From Candidatus Latescibacterota bacterium (lineage in GTDB: Bacteria; Krumholzibacteriota; Krumholzibacteriia; Krumholzibacteriales; WJIX01), in contig JAUXHZ010000021.1 of the NCBI GenBank assembly GCA_030621255.1, positions 1-9,429 of the forward strand: DNA of 9,429 nt, written 5' to 3'. The notes below the pieces were generated by a model, which was not told where the DNA came from, ran no database searches, and saw nothing but the letters and a program-made list of their open reading frames with translations. The position numbers were made by a program, and so were the translations under genes. Shown piece after piece: positions 1-7,098 of this stretch. Each line of letters starts with the position of its first letter. Positions within the stretch are counted from its first letter, which is position 1.

Positions 1-1139
1 TTGTAGTAACTAGGAGGATTTACGGAAGTAACTTCGCTAATTAGTTTATTGAATTTAGGTGTAGATATCTTTTTTTTCCTCTCTTTCTGGATTTCAAAAC
101 ATTTTGTAAAAATATTTCCTATCCTAGTTCCGGTTTTTGCTGAAACAGTAAGGAGCGGAGCGTAATTTACAAATGGGATTAATTTATGAATAATTTTCTC
201 AAAGTCCCCGTAATGCAACTTTTCTTTATCGACAAGGTCCCATTTATTAAGAACAATTATTACACCTTTTTTGGCTTTATGTGCGATTGAAACAATTCTT
301 ACATCCTGACGTGTAATGCTGTAAGTTGAGGCGTCAATAACTGCAAGCACAATGTCGGCAGCATTTACACTTCTTTCGCTTTTAAGACTGGTTAGCCCTT
401 CAAGCCCCCTCCCCCTTTTTGATTTTTTCACGATTCCCGCAGTATCAATAATAACAAGGTCTTCACCATGATACTTAACCCACAGGTTTATAGTATCTCT
501 TGTTGTCCCGGGCAATTCTGACACAATATTCCTGTCATCACCGATCAGCTTATTTATGATTGAACTTTTCCCTACATTCGGTTTGCCGATTAATGTAACC
601 TTAAGAACTGCATTGTCGTCCGCGCAAACAATTGTTGTTGCTTGGAATCTCGATACTATTTCATCAAGAAGATCCCCTACTCTCCTGCCGTGAAGGGCGC
701 TTATGGGAAAAATTTGGCTAAACCCAAGTGAATAGAAATTGTTTGACTCTATCTCATCCTCATAGCTCTCAACCTTATTCACGGTACAAATAATCTTGTC
801 ATGCATTTCACGAATTGCTTTAAGAAGCATCATATCTTCCGATGTCGGCCCCGATTTCAGATCGACAAGAAATATAATGACATCCGCACTGGAGGCGGAA
901 TCAATTATCCTTTTTCTTATTTCAAGCTGGAGAGAATCACTTTTCAGGGAATCAAAACCACCTGTGTCAACAACAATAAACTCTTTTCCGTTCCAGACGG
1001 TTTTTGCTCTCATTAGATCTCTGGTTACACCGGGAGTAGGATGAGTAATAGCCTTCCTCCCGCCGACTATTCTGTTAAAAAGAGTTGATTTTCCGGAATT
1101 TGGTTTACCAACAATTGCAACTGTATAGGGCTTTTTCAT
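1..1139 (-). CDS. der: Ribosome biogenesis GTPase Der (EngA), C-terminus cut by the window edge
   Basis: Der is a cytoplasmic tandem GTPase needed for assembly of the 50S ribosomal subunit. The first 379 residues are visible from the ATG at 1139. GTPase domain 1 has G1 GKPNSGKS (11-18), the PGVTRD switch region (36-41), G3 DTGG (58-61) and G4 NKVE (121-124). Domain 2 has G1 GKPNVGKS (185-192), PGTTRD (210-215), G3 DTAG (232-235), G4 NKWD (298-301) and G5-like SAK (333-335). Two consecutive G domains are diagnostic of Der. The family is usually about 430-490 residues and ends in a KH-like RNA-binding domain; the visible part stops at TPKFNKLISEV...NPPSYY, just inside that domain, so roughly 55-60 residues are missing. 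Domain 1 is mildly unusual, with Ser for the usual Val in PNVGKS and NKVE for NK(V/I)D. The gene starts 14 nt after the DUF512 stop, with only a weak purine-rich stretch (AAAGAAA) upstream. Confidence 0.96.
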   Translation of the reverse strand, partial: MKKPYTVAIVGKPNSGKSTLFNRIVGGRKAITHPTPGVTRDLMRAKTVWNGKEFIVVDTGGFDSLKSDSLQLEIRKRIIDSASSADVIIFLVDLKSGPTSEDMMLLKAIREMHDKIICTVNKVESYEDEIESNNFYSLGFSQIFPISALHGRRVGDLLDEIVSRFQATTIVCADDNAVLKVTLIGKPNVGKSSIINKLIGDDRNIVSELPGTTRDTINLWVKYHGEDLVIIDTAGIVKKSKRGRGLEGLTSLKSERSVNAADIVLAVIDASTYSITRQDVRIVSIAHKAKKGVIIVLNKWDLVDKEKLHYGDFEKIIHKLIPFVNYAPLLTVSAKTGTRIGNIFTKCFEIQKERKKKISTPKFNKLISEVTSVNPPSYY

Positions 1140-1153
1140 TTATTTTTCTTTCG

Positions 1154-2446
1154 CTATATGGTGATTATTGAATCTTCCAGAAAGGTGTTTTCCGGAACTA
1201 GAATTTCTTTTTGTAATTCATTCTGAAGTTCTGACGGTGAAAAATCGTCAATTAGTAATCCATCATGATTAATTGAATTAGGAGGTAATACAATTCGGTC
1301 AAAGATATTTTTAGATCTCTTTACAGTTTCAATAATATCCCTGCCTGAAAGTAACCCCGACACTGTTACGTTTTCTCCGAAGAGGGTGTTTGGGACACAG
1401 AGAAGTCCAACTTTAAGCTCAGGAAGATTGTCTTCAATCATCGGCATTATATATTCATTTATCAACTTATAACCGAGTTTTCCAGTAACAATAGTAAATT
1501 CAGCTGCAGCAAGATGGCGTTTCTTTAAATTTTTAATTTCATTCTTAGTCTCTTCTATAAATAATCTGGACATTCCTACACCGTTGGACAGCTGCAGATA
1601 ATCTCCATAATATTTACTGCCGGGAATCTTCTTTTCGGCAAGAAAATAGAATTCATCAGAAAGATAAAAAAACCGCCGGTTAGTTTCAGGGTCTCCCGCA
1701 GATTTTACATCTTCTTTTTCAGCCCATTTGACAAGTTTCCGGGCTTCTTTCTTATTGAATCTTGAAATCTCCGGCAGGCCCTTCCGGTGTTTTGTCACTC
1801 CTATAGGTACAATAGCTACAGACTCGCACGAAGGATAAAACTCAGCAAGTTTTTTGACGCTTTCTTCAAGAATCTTGCCGTCATTTATGCCGGGTATAGC
1901 CACAATCTGAGCGTGTATCGTTATGCCGCCATCAGCTAAACGTTTTAATATAGCTAGAATATTGTTAGTTATGGGGCGTCCAAAAAGATGTTCGCGAATA
2001 TCATTATTTGTCGAATGGACAGAAACATAAAGGGGCGAAAGATGATACTCTATTATTCTGTCTATCTCTTTGTTGCTTATATCATTGAGAGTAATGTAAT
2101 TTCCATACAAGAAACTCAATCTGTAATCGTCATCTTTTTGGTAGAGCGAATCTCGCAGTCCCTTAGCCATCTGATCCACAAAACAGAAAATACATTTACT
2201 GCGGCAACTGATAAAGTTCATTTCTTCAAAGAGGATTCCAGCTTCCCTGAAGTGTCCAGGCTTTACCGATATGTCAACTATTCTCCCGCAGTCTTTTTTG
2301 AGGACAAGATTCACACTTTCGTAATCATCCATATGAAATAGAATGTCAAGCTGATCGCCGACCGGTATTGAGTTAATCTTAATTATCTCATCACCTGGAT
2401 GAATAAGTTCTGATTTACCCGATACTTCTTTGATTTTTACTCCCAT
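1154..2446 (-). CDS. DUF512-family Fe-S protein with N-terminal PDZ-like and radical-SAM-like domains
   Basis: This 430-residue protein belongs to the conserved DUF512 family of putative Fe-S oxidoreductases, known from Clostridia and cyanobacteria; its reaction is unknown. Residues about 1-65 form a short PDZ-like module (HPGDEIIKINSIPV). A Cys cluster of form C-x3-C-x2-C follows at C81, C85 and C88, in the context CRSKCIFCFVDQ, then the family block DDDYRLSFLYGNYITL. The cluster would bind a 4Fe-4S centre, as in radical-SAM proteins. The C-terminal DUF512 part contains LLCVPNTLFGENVTVSGLLSG and a LPPNSINHDGLLIDD block, both typical of the family. No signal peptide or membrane segment is seen, so it is probably cytoplasmic. 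The ATG at 2446 follows AAGAGAG with a 4-nt gap, and the protein starts at the PDZ edge as homologues do. Der follows 14 nt downstream, an adjacency common for this family and suggestive of a link to ribosome or RNA biology, but that is inference. Family assignment is firm; function is not. Confidence 0.92.
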   Translation of the reverse strand: MGVKIKEVSGKSELIHPGDEIIKINSIPVGDQLDILFHMDDYESVNLVLKKDCGRIVDISVKPGHFREAGILFEEMNFISCRSKCIFCFVDQMAKGLRDSLYQKDDDYRLSFLYGNYITLNDISNKEIDRIIEYHLSPLYVSVHSTNNDIREHLFGRPITNNILAILKRLADGGITIHAQIVAIPGINDGKILEESVKKLAEFYPSCESVAIVPIGVTKHRKGLPEISRFNKKEARKLVKWAEKEDVKSAGDPETNRRFFYLSDEFYFLAEKKIPGSKYYGDYLQLSNGVGMSRLFIEETKNEIKNLKKRHLAAAEFTIVTGKLGYKLINEYIMPMIEDNLPELKVGLLCVPNTLFGENVTVSGLLSGRDIIETVKRSKNIFDRIVLPPNSINHDGLLIDDFSPSELQNELQKEILVPENTFLEDSIITI

Positions 2447-2466
2447 GGCACTCTCTTTACTTTATT

Positions 2467-2485
2467 CCCGACGAAAGCGTACGGG
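2467..2485 (-). other. Bulged hairpin in the leader between tRNA-Gly and the DUF512 gene
   Basis: On the minus strand CCCG-T-ACG-CTTT-CGT-CGGG folds into a seven-pair stem with one bulged T and a CTTT tetraloop. It lies 20 nt before the DUF512 start codon and just ahead of its ribosome-binding site. There is no T tract after it on the minus strand, so it does not look like an intrinsic terminator. It may mark the RNA processing boundary after the tRNA, protect the mRNA 5' end, or have no function. The pairing is read directly; any role is a guess. Confidence 0.3.
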
Positions 2486-2537
2486 GTTTTCGAAGCAACC
2501 ACATATAACCCTTAAGAAACCAGATAGAAAAGTAAAA

Positions 2538-2610
2538 AGCGGGCAACGGGATTCGAACCCGCGACCTTCAGCTTGGGAAGCTGATACTCTACCAACTGAG
2601 TTACGCCCGC
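2538..2610 (-). tRNA. tRNA-Gly (anticodon CCC)
   Basis: A complete 73-nt cloverleaf reading GGG codons. The acceptor stem is GCGGGCG/TGCCCGC (six Watson-Crick pairs and one G-U). The D stem is ACTC/GAGT around AGTTGGTA. The anticodon stem is TCAGC/GCTGA with loop TTCCCAA, giving anticodon CCC. The variable loop is AGGTC, and the T arm is GCGGG-TTCGAAT-CCCGT. The discriminator base is U73, as usual for bacterial tRNA-Gly, which supports the identity. The 3' CCA is not encoded: a T run follows directly, so a CCA-adding enzyme is required. The gene begins 15 nt after the miaA stop on the same strand. MiaA modifies A37 next to A36; here position 36 is C, so this tRNA should not be a MiaA substrate and the proximity is not enzyme-substrate pairing. 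Confidence 0.96.
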
Positions 2611-2619
2611 GTAAAAATG

Positions 2620-2648
2620 AAACTATCAATTTTCATGCTCTCTGTCAA
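2620..2648 (-). promoter_or_regulatory. Candidate sigma70-type promoter for tRNA-Gly inside the 3' end of miaA
   Basis: On the minus strand a perfect -35 box TTGACA (2648-2643) is followed after 17 nt by TAGTTT (2625-2620), a 3/6 match to the -10 consensus. An alternative -10, GATAGT (2627-2622), matches 4/6 but leaves a 15-nt spacer. Transcription starting about seven bases after the -10 would begin 2-3 nt before the mature tRNA 5' end at 2610. The -35 lies within the last miaA codons. The perfect -35 and ideal position are visible; promoter activity is inferred, and the -10 is weak. Confidence 0.45.
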
Positions 2649-3549
2649 GCAACTTGGAAGCGGTCGTATAGGAATCCTCTTTTCCGATATCGAACCACGT
2701 AACCCCTTTTTCCTTTCTGAACCATGTTATCTGGCTCTTCGCATACTGTCTTGTTCTTGCAGATATAAGTTCTTTCATTCGATTGTAATTAATATCATCC
2801 TTCAAGAAGGATATCACCTCGGGATAACCAAGAGTTTGCATTCCCGGCCAATCAGGGCTTGCTCCACAGGCAAGCAGCTCTTTTACTTCATCTAACCATC
2901 CTGATTGCAGCATTGTTTCAACTCTGTGATTTATCCTTTCATGAAGCATCTTTCTTTGAATATTTAATCCGATCTTTACAAATTGAATTTCAAACTCACA
3001 AGACCGCTTTTGTTTTTTAATGTGTTCGCTGAGAGATTTTCCTGAAAGCGTATACACTTCAAGTGCTCTTGTAATTCTGTAGCGGTCATTTTGATGGATT
3101 CGCTCTGCACTTTCTTTGTCGCAGGAAAGAAGTCTATCATGGAGCAGGGCTGTTGATATATTCTTAACACTTTCGGCGAAAGACTTTCGGTCATCTTCAG
3201 CAAGATTAATATTAAACAGGCCATTAAGAAGGCTCTTAAGGTATAACCCCGAGCCACCCACAAGAAACGGTGTATTACCACGGGAAACAATAGAATTTAT
3301 TGCTTCTCGGGCCTTATTTGAAAACCATGCGGCGTTTCGTTTTTCATCCAGTCCAAGGATGTCAAGCAGATGATGAGGCACCTCTTTACGGTCTTCCTGA
3401 GAAGGTTTAGATGTCCCGATGTTTATCCCACGGTATATTGTCCTTGAATCAACACAGACTATTTCACCTTTTCGAGAGAGTGAAAGCTTCATGGCCAGAT
3501 CGCTTTTGCCGATCCCTGTTGGCCCGAGGATGATGACTTTTTTCATCAT
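2626..3549 (-). CDS. miaA: tRNA dimethylallyltransferase MiaA
   Basis: MiaA transfers a dimethylallyl group from DMAPP to N6 of A37 in tRNAs that read codons beginning with U, giving i6A and supporting reading-frame maintenance. The 307-residue length is normal for the family. The P-loop GPTGIGKS is at 9-16. The substrate/catalytic block DSRTIYRGINIGTSKP is at 34-49, with the conserved catalytic Asp at D34. Other family blocks are PHHLLDI (58-64), LVGGSGLYL (96-104), NDRYRITRALEVY, and near the C-terminus TRQYAKSQITWFRK. The ATG at 3549 overlaps the mutL TGA as ATGA (3549-3546), indicating translational coupling; a second ATG follows immediately and is an equally possible initiator. The mutL-miaA order is widely conserved in bacteria, including E. 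coli. The 3' end carries a possible promoter for the tRNA-Gly gene downstream. Confidence 0.97.
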   Translation of the reverse strand: MMKKVIILGPTGIGKSDLAMKLSLSRKGEIVCVDSRTIYRGINIGTSKPSQEDRKEVPHHLLDILGLDEKRNAAWFSNKAREAINSIVSRGNTPFLVGGSGLYLKSLLNGLFNINLAEDDRKSFAESVKNISTALLHDRLLSCDKESAERIHQNDRYRITRALEVYTLSGKSLSEHIKKQKRSCEFEIQFVKIGLNIQRKMLHERINHRVETMLQSGWLDEVKELLACGASPDWPGMQTLGYPEVISFLKDDINYNRMKELISARTRQYAKSQITWFRKEKGVTWFDIGKEDSYTTASKLLDREHEN

Positions 3550-5342
3550 TCCTCCGTTGAAGAAGGCCTGTTAAAACGCTTTTCGAGATCAGAAAGATTC
3601 ACGCGCAGTATTGTAGGTCGTCCATGCGGGCATGTAAATGGATAATCTGTCGCGAATAGTTGATCCACAAGGCTTTCCATCTCTTGATTGGTAAGTTTCT
3701 GGCCGAATCTTATGGCTGAATGGCAGGCATATCGTTTCAATATTTCTTCAAGTTCCGTTTTGTCTCTTCCAATCTCGCCGAGTATATCACGCAGGAGCGA
3801 ACCTTCATTCCAGTTTTTTACGCCTGCCGGGATGCCTCTTACAATAATTGTTCTCATACCGAAAGGCTCAACTTCAAATCCAATACGAGGAAGGATCTCT
3901 GAATAATCCTCGAGTTTTTTATATTCTCCGTGAGTCAATTCAATGGTCGCGGGGAAAAGTAAAGACTGAATAGTTGGATTTACTCCGGCAATATTTTTTT
4001 TTGCTCTATTATAAAGTATTCTTTCATGAGCGGCATGTTGGTCTATTATAACCATAGCCCCCCTGATCTGAATCAGTATGTAGCTATCGTGAAGCTGCCA
4101 GTAAAGTTTTGTTGATTTAAATGGTTTTTCTTCCTCATTTTCTTCAAATAGAGATTGCGGAGATTCTCTTAGCACAAAACCTCCGTCTATTTTGTCTGCC
4201 TTACCGTATCTATAATTTTCTATACTTGTGACAGGGTTAGTCGTATGTTTCAGTTCCCCCGGGAGTTGTTTCGTTCCCTTATCGTCCGGAAAAATGCTTT
4301 TGTATACAGATTCAACTTTACTTTGAAAAGAGATTGTCTTTTTACCTTTAACGATCTCGCGTATAGAAGAAAATACCAGACTGTGTATATCTTTTTCGTT
4401 TTTGAATCTGATCTCTGACTTTGTCGGATGTACATTCACATCGATCATGTCCGGCGGTATGTCAAGGAATAGAACAGCGATAGGAAAACGATTGTAAGGT
4501 ATCACTGATTCGTAGGCCCGCCGAAGGGCATACCCCATAACTTTGTTTATAACATGTCTGTGGTTCACGAAAAAGTATTGCAATGTTCTGTTCCCTCTTG
4601 TCACTTCCGGAGATGAAGTATATCCATAGAGTCTTAAATTATCCGTTTCAGTATCAAAATAGTTTAAGTTGGGGAAAATTCCGCTTCCAACGACTGCCTC
4701 AACCCTCTCTCTGAGAGTAGATCGGTTATAAGAAATGATTTCCTTTCCGTTTCCATTCAGTACCATGCCGACCTCAGGAAAGGAGAGACTGAATTTCTGG
4801 ATAAGAGAGCTAATTCGCCTTAGTTCGGCGGAATCGCTTGAGAGAAATTTCATTCTGGCAGGCAGATTAAAGAAAAGGCGTTCAACAATTATTGTGGCCC
4901 CTACTTCCCTCGGTAGAGGAGTTTCTTTAATAAGTTTCTCACCCTCCCAGATCATTTCCCTGCCCACTTCATCTTTTTCGGATTTTGCCGCTATCGTAAG
5001 CCTACTAACAGATCTTATGCTGGCGAGGGCTTCTCCCCTGAACCCGAGAGTTTTGATAGTCTCTATATCCTTAAAGTCAGAAATCTTGCTTGTAGAATAA
5101 TTTCGCGTCGCCAGTGAGATTTCACCGGCAGATATTCCGCTTCCATTATCTTCAATCTTTATATATTTCTTCCCACCGTTTTTCACTGTTAGGGAGATTC
5201 TGGTCGCGCCGGCATCCAGAGAGTTTTCCACCAGTTCCTTAACAATATTCTCCGGCCTTTCTATAATCTCTCCCGCAGCAATTTTCCCGGTTGTTTCCTG
5301 TGATAAAGTTCTGATAGAAGTCAACAAAACCCTCATTCCCAA
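3546..5342 (-). CDS. mutL: DNA mismatch repair protein MutL, endonuclease type
   Basis: MutL is the GHKL-ATPase that couples MutS mismatch recognition to strand incision. In the 598-residue reading the ATPase motifs are KELVENSLDAGA (35-46; E36 is the presumed catalytic Glu, N40 binds Mg), DNGSGI (65-70) and TLGFRGEALASI (98-109), followed by DVNVHPTK (301-308). A low-complexity linker (about 335-410) leads to the dimerisation/endonuclease domain with DQHAAHE (434-440), ACHSAIR (539-545) and CPHGRP (571-576). These are hallmarks of nicking MutL in bacteria that lack MutH. The last position of DQHA-x2-E-x4-E is Asn445 rather than Glu. The listed start is TTG at 5342. An ATG at 5336 is in frame, and a TTG at 5324 lies 5 nt after GAGGG (5334-5330). 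That last start gives MTSIRTLSQ, fitting the short N-terminus usual in the family, and may be the true one. The gene is first in its group and overlaps miaA by 4 bp. Confidence 0.96.
   Translation of the reverse strand: MGMRVLLTSIRTLSQETTGKIAAGEIIERPENIVKELVENSLDAGATRISLTVKNGGKKYIKIEDNGSGISAGEISLATRNYSTSKISDFKDIETIKTLGFRGEALASIRSVSRLTIAAKSEKDEVGREMIWEGEKLIKETPLPREVGATIIVERLFFNLPARMKFLSSDSAELRRISSLIQKFSLSFPEVGMVLNGNGKEIISYNRSTLRERVEAVVGSGIFPNLNYFDTETDNLRLYGYTSSPEVTRGNRTLQYFFVNHRHVINKVMGYALRRAYESVIPYNRFPIAVLFLDIPPDMIDVNVHPTKSEIRFKNEKDIHSLVFSSIREIVKGKKTISFQSKVESVYKSIFPDDKGTKQLPGELKHTTNPVTSIENYRYGKADKIDGGFVLRESPQSLFEENEEEKPFKSTKLYWQLHDSYILIQIRGAMVIIDQHAAHERILYNRAKKNIAGVNPTIQSLLFPATIELTHGEYKKLEDYSEILPRIGFEVEPFGMRTIIVRGIPAGVKNWNEGSLLRDILGEIGRDKTELEEILKRYACHSAIRFGQKLTNQEMESLVDQLFATDYPFTCPHGRPTILRVNLSDLEKRFNRPSSTEE
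5330..5334 (-). promoter_or_regulatory. Shine-Dalgarno-like GAGGG favouring a downstream TTG start for mutL
   Basis: GAGGG lies 5 nt before the TTG at 5324-5322, whereas neither the TTG at 5342 nor the ATG at 5336 has a convincing Shine-Dalgarno sequence at normal spacing. Starting at 5324 would give a 592-residue MutL beginning four residues before the conserved R-x-L-S segment, as in well-known MutL proteins. The sequence is read directly; use of this start is inferred. Confidence 0.45.
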
Positions 5343-5505
5343 CTTAATTCTTAACCAAACGGCTCAGCGTAAACACAAGATAACACACCTTCCATACTCC
5401 GGGCAACGTATAATCAATTAATAGAAAATTATTAGAAAGACACAGCACTAATTGAATATTTTAATATGGGAACACGTTTTAAAGGACAGCTTGCCATGTG
5501 GAGTA
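5343..5505. other. 163-bp spacer between the envelope cassette and mutL
   Basis: This is the longest non-coding stretch in the window and is AT-rich. It holds no ORF of note and no clear terminator: I see no GC-rich stem followed by a T tract on the minus strand after the propeller gene's stop. It probably separates two transcription units, because the other gene junctions are much tighter. A possible mutL promoter within it is listed separately. Confidence 0.6.
5377..5406 (-). promoter_or_regulatory. Possible weak promoter for mutL-miaA
   Basis: On the minus strand TTGCCC (5406-5401, 4/6 to the -35 consensus) is followed after 18 nt by TATCTT (5382-5377, 4/6 to the -10 consensus). It points toward mutL, with a leader of roughly 30-45 nt depending on the start used. 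AT-rich sequence gives such matches by chance, so this is only a candidate. Confidence 0.25.
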
Positions 5506-7062
5506 TCAATCAATGCGCCCCAGGTTAATAAGTACGGTAACCATTCCCTCATAATCTGTATTCTGAGGGTAATGTATAATCATATCGGAATATCCGTCGT
5601 TATTCAGATCATAACTTGAAAGATCCCCAAAGGCATTAACCTTTATTTTGGTAACAGAATTATCCGAAAACAACTTTTTATCATCCTCTACACCAAGATA
5701 TATTGAAAGCTCATCTTTATCTGTTGCATAGACAAAATCTTTCCTCTTATCACAATTGTAATCCCCTTCAAAGTTCAAAGCCGGTGCGTCTGATTCCCCG
5801 GAAAAATCTATCTTGAGTTTCACTTCTTTTGAAAAGTCGGGCCTGTCTGAAAATGAGCCATCCTCATTCAGAAGAAAAATATTAAAATTTATCGGCAGTG
5901 ATCTTGTTAAAAGAATTCGAATTATAGATGTAATACTGATCTTTACAGACGGCATAATGAGGTCCAAGCGCCCGTCGCCATTGACGTCTCGAATCATGGT
6001 CTCTGCCGAAGCCGTCCCCTCGGAGATTATAACCTGCTGAGGTTTGTTAGTGTAGCTGTCCTTGCCGCCGGGATATATATTTAGAACACCCCTTAAACTT
6101 GTAAGGCCCTTGGCAGTTTGTTTTGTTACAATAGCGTCGGCGTATCCATCAGCGTTAAGATCATCGATTGTTGTTGTTATATGGGTTGTTCCTTCGATCT
6201 TCTCTTTTTTTGTACGAACATCAAAATTTATCTCCTGCTCAAACGCGGGAGAAAAACTCCCATCTTTTCCTTTTAGATAAACAGATAGCCTGTCTTTGGT
6301 TGTTACTATTAAATCGCGCCGGCCATCATTGTTATAGTCAATCAGGTTGATTGAAGGAAATGAAAAGAATGAAGTAAGTCCCGAAGTCTTGAAACCGTCA
6401 TAATTGTCAATTCCCCAGCTTCTGACGCTTGTGTCAAGCTTTATCGAAACCATGTTTTCAGAAGTAAAAGATCCGGAAGAATCACGCGAATAGATTGAAA
6501 ACCCATCAAATTTAAATACACCGATTTCATCTTTGCCATCATCATTCCAATCTTTGACGCAGTTTACCAGTGGAATATTAGCTTTGGACGGTGAAATCAT
6601 CATACCTTCAATATGGAAAAGAACTGAAGGGGAAGTTTCATAAAAAGACCCGGTAATCGGATAATATCTTATTTCACCTGAGGTAAAATAAACAATTTCC
6701 TTCTTACTATCCCCTGCTATATCCCCCGTATCCATGATGACGGCAAGAGTATCGATTTCCCACGACTGATCGGCAGCGGGCGAGAAACCTTTATTTGGAC
6801 TTTGGTGAAAAATGGAAATCCATCTTGATTCATTCGGAGACAAACCCTTCCTGTGAATAAGAAGAATATCTTTCAGGCCATCCAGGTCAAGATCTTCAAC
6901 ATGGATATCAAGAAGTTTATCCGCTATACCGAGTTTCGATATTAAAAAGTCCGGTTTATCGTCCGCAGATAAACCGCCTGTAGAGGACATAAGCAGAAAT
7001 ATTGTTACACAAGACATGGTTATAATAGACTCTATAAACTTGTTTGCTTTAATAGCTCTCAA
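5506..7062 (-). CDS. Secreted FG-GAP/VCBS-like repeat beta-propeller protein
   Basis: A 518-residue exported protein of unknown specific function. The N-terminus has a basic stretch (MRAIKANK), a hydrophobic core (about 13-28) and a likely signal peptidase I site after LSA33. The rest is built from FG-GAP/VCBS-type blades, each with an Asp-rich Ca2+-binding-type loop D-x-[DN]-x-D-G-x-x-D. Loops are seen at DLDLDGLKD (57-65), DWNDDGKDE (171-179), DYNNDGRRD (242-250), DLNADGYAD (301-309), DVNGDGRLD (359-367) and DLNNDGYSD (485-493). Degenerate copies are DIAGDSKKE (114-122) and DYNCDKRKD (434-442). Seven to eight blades suggest one closed propeller. Such domains typically mediate Ca2+-dependent binding to ligands or surfaces. 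The TTG start at 7062 is supported by AGGAG (7073-7069) 6 nt upstream. The gene follows the ABC permease by 36 nt and is probably last in the cassette. An apolar segment (375-398) within one blade is unusual. It could be a lipid- or partner-binding loop, but no function can be assigned. Confidence 0.88.
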   Translation of the reverse strand: MRAIKANKFIESIITMSCVTIFLLMSSTGGLSADDKPDFLISKLGIADKLLDIHVEDLDLDGLKDILLIHRKGLSPNESRWISIFHQSPNKGFSPAADQSWEIDTLAVIMDTGDIAGDSKKEIVYFTSGEIRYYPITGSFYETSPSVLFHIEGMMISPSKANIPLVNCVKDWNDDGKDEIGVFKFDGFSIYSRDSSGSFTSENMVSIKLDTSVRSWGIDNYDGFKTSGLTSFFSFPSINLIDYNNDGRRDLIVTTKDRLSVYLKGKDGSFSPAFEQEINFDVRTKKEKIEGTTHITTTIDDLNADGYADAIVTKQTAKGLTSLRGVLNIYPGGKDSYTNKPQQVIISEGTASAETMIRDVNGDGRLDLIMPSVKISITSIIRILLTRSLPINFNIFLLNEDGSFSDRPDFSKEVKLKIDFSGESDAPALNFEGDYNCDKRKDFVYATDKDELSIYLGVEDDKKLFSDNSVTKIKVNAFGDLSSYDLNNDGYSDMIIHYPQNTDYEGMVTVLINLGRID

Positions 7063-7068
7063 TTTATG

Positions 7069-7073
7069 CTCCT
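7069..7073 (-). promoter_or_regulatory. Strong Shine-Dalgarno AGGAG that fixes the TTG start of the propeller gene
   Basis: AGGAG lies 6 nt before the TTG at 7062. Because the resulting N-terminus forms a normal signal peptide (basic residues, then a hydrophobic core), this TTG is preferred over the internal ATG 15 codons later, which would remove the basic region. Confidence 0.75.
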
Positions 7074-7098
7074 ACGTTGATTGAAAAGTTGTAATACC

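Noticed and set aside
2467..2490. Plus-strand intrinsic terminator (hairpin then TTTT)
   Set aside because: No plus-strand gene precedes it, and four Ts are too few to be convincing. The hairpin is kept only as a structure of unknown role.
2486..2537. Separate promoter for the DUF512 gene between the tRNA and the hairpin
   Set aside because: A TATATG-like -10 is present, but I could find no acceptable -35 at 16-18 nt.
2430..2702. Plus-strand ORF of 90 residues across the tRNA
   Set aside because: It runs antisense through the tRNA-Gly, and its middle is just the translated complement of the T arm and anticodon arm. It has no ribosome-binding site or family similarity.
2538..3549. MiaA and the adjacent tRNA as an enzyme-substrate pair
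   Set aside because: MiaA requires A36-A37; tRNA-Gly(CCC) has C36, so it should not be modified by MiaA.
5440..5505. Terminator after the propeller gene
   Set aside because: Only AT-rich near-palindromes are visible, with no stable GC stem followed by a T tract.
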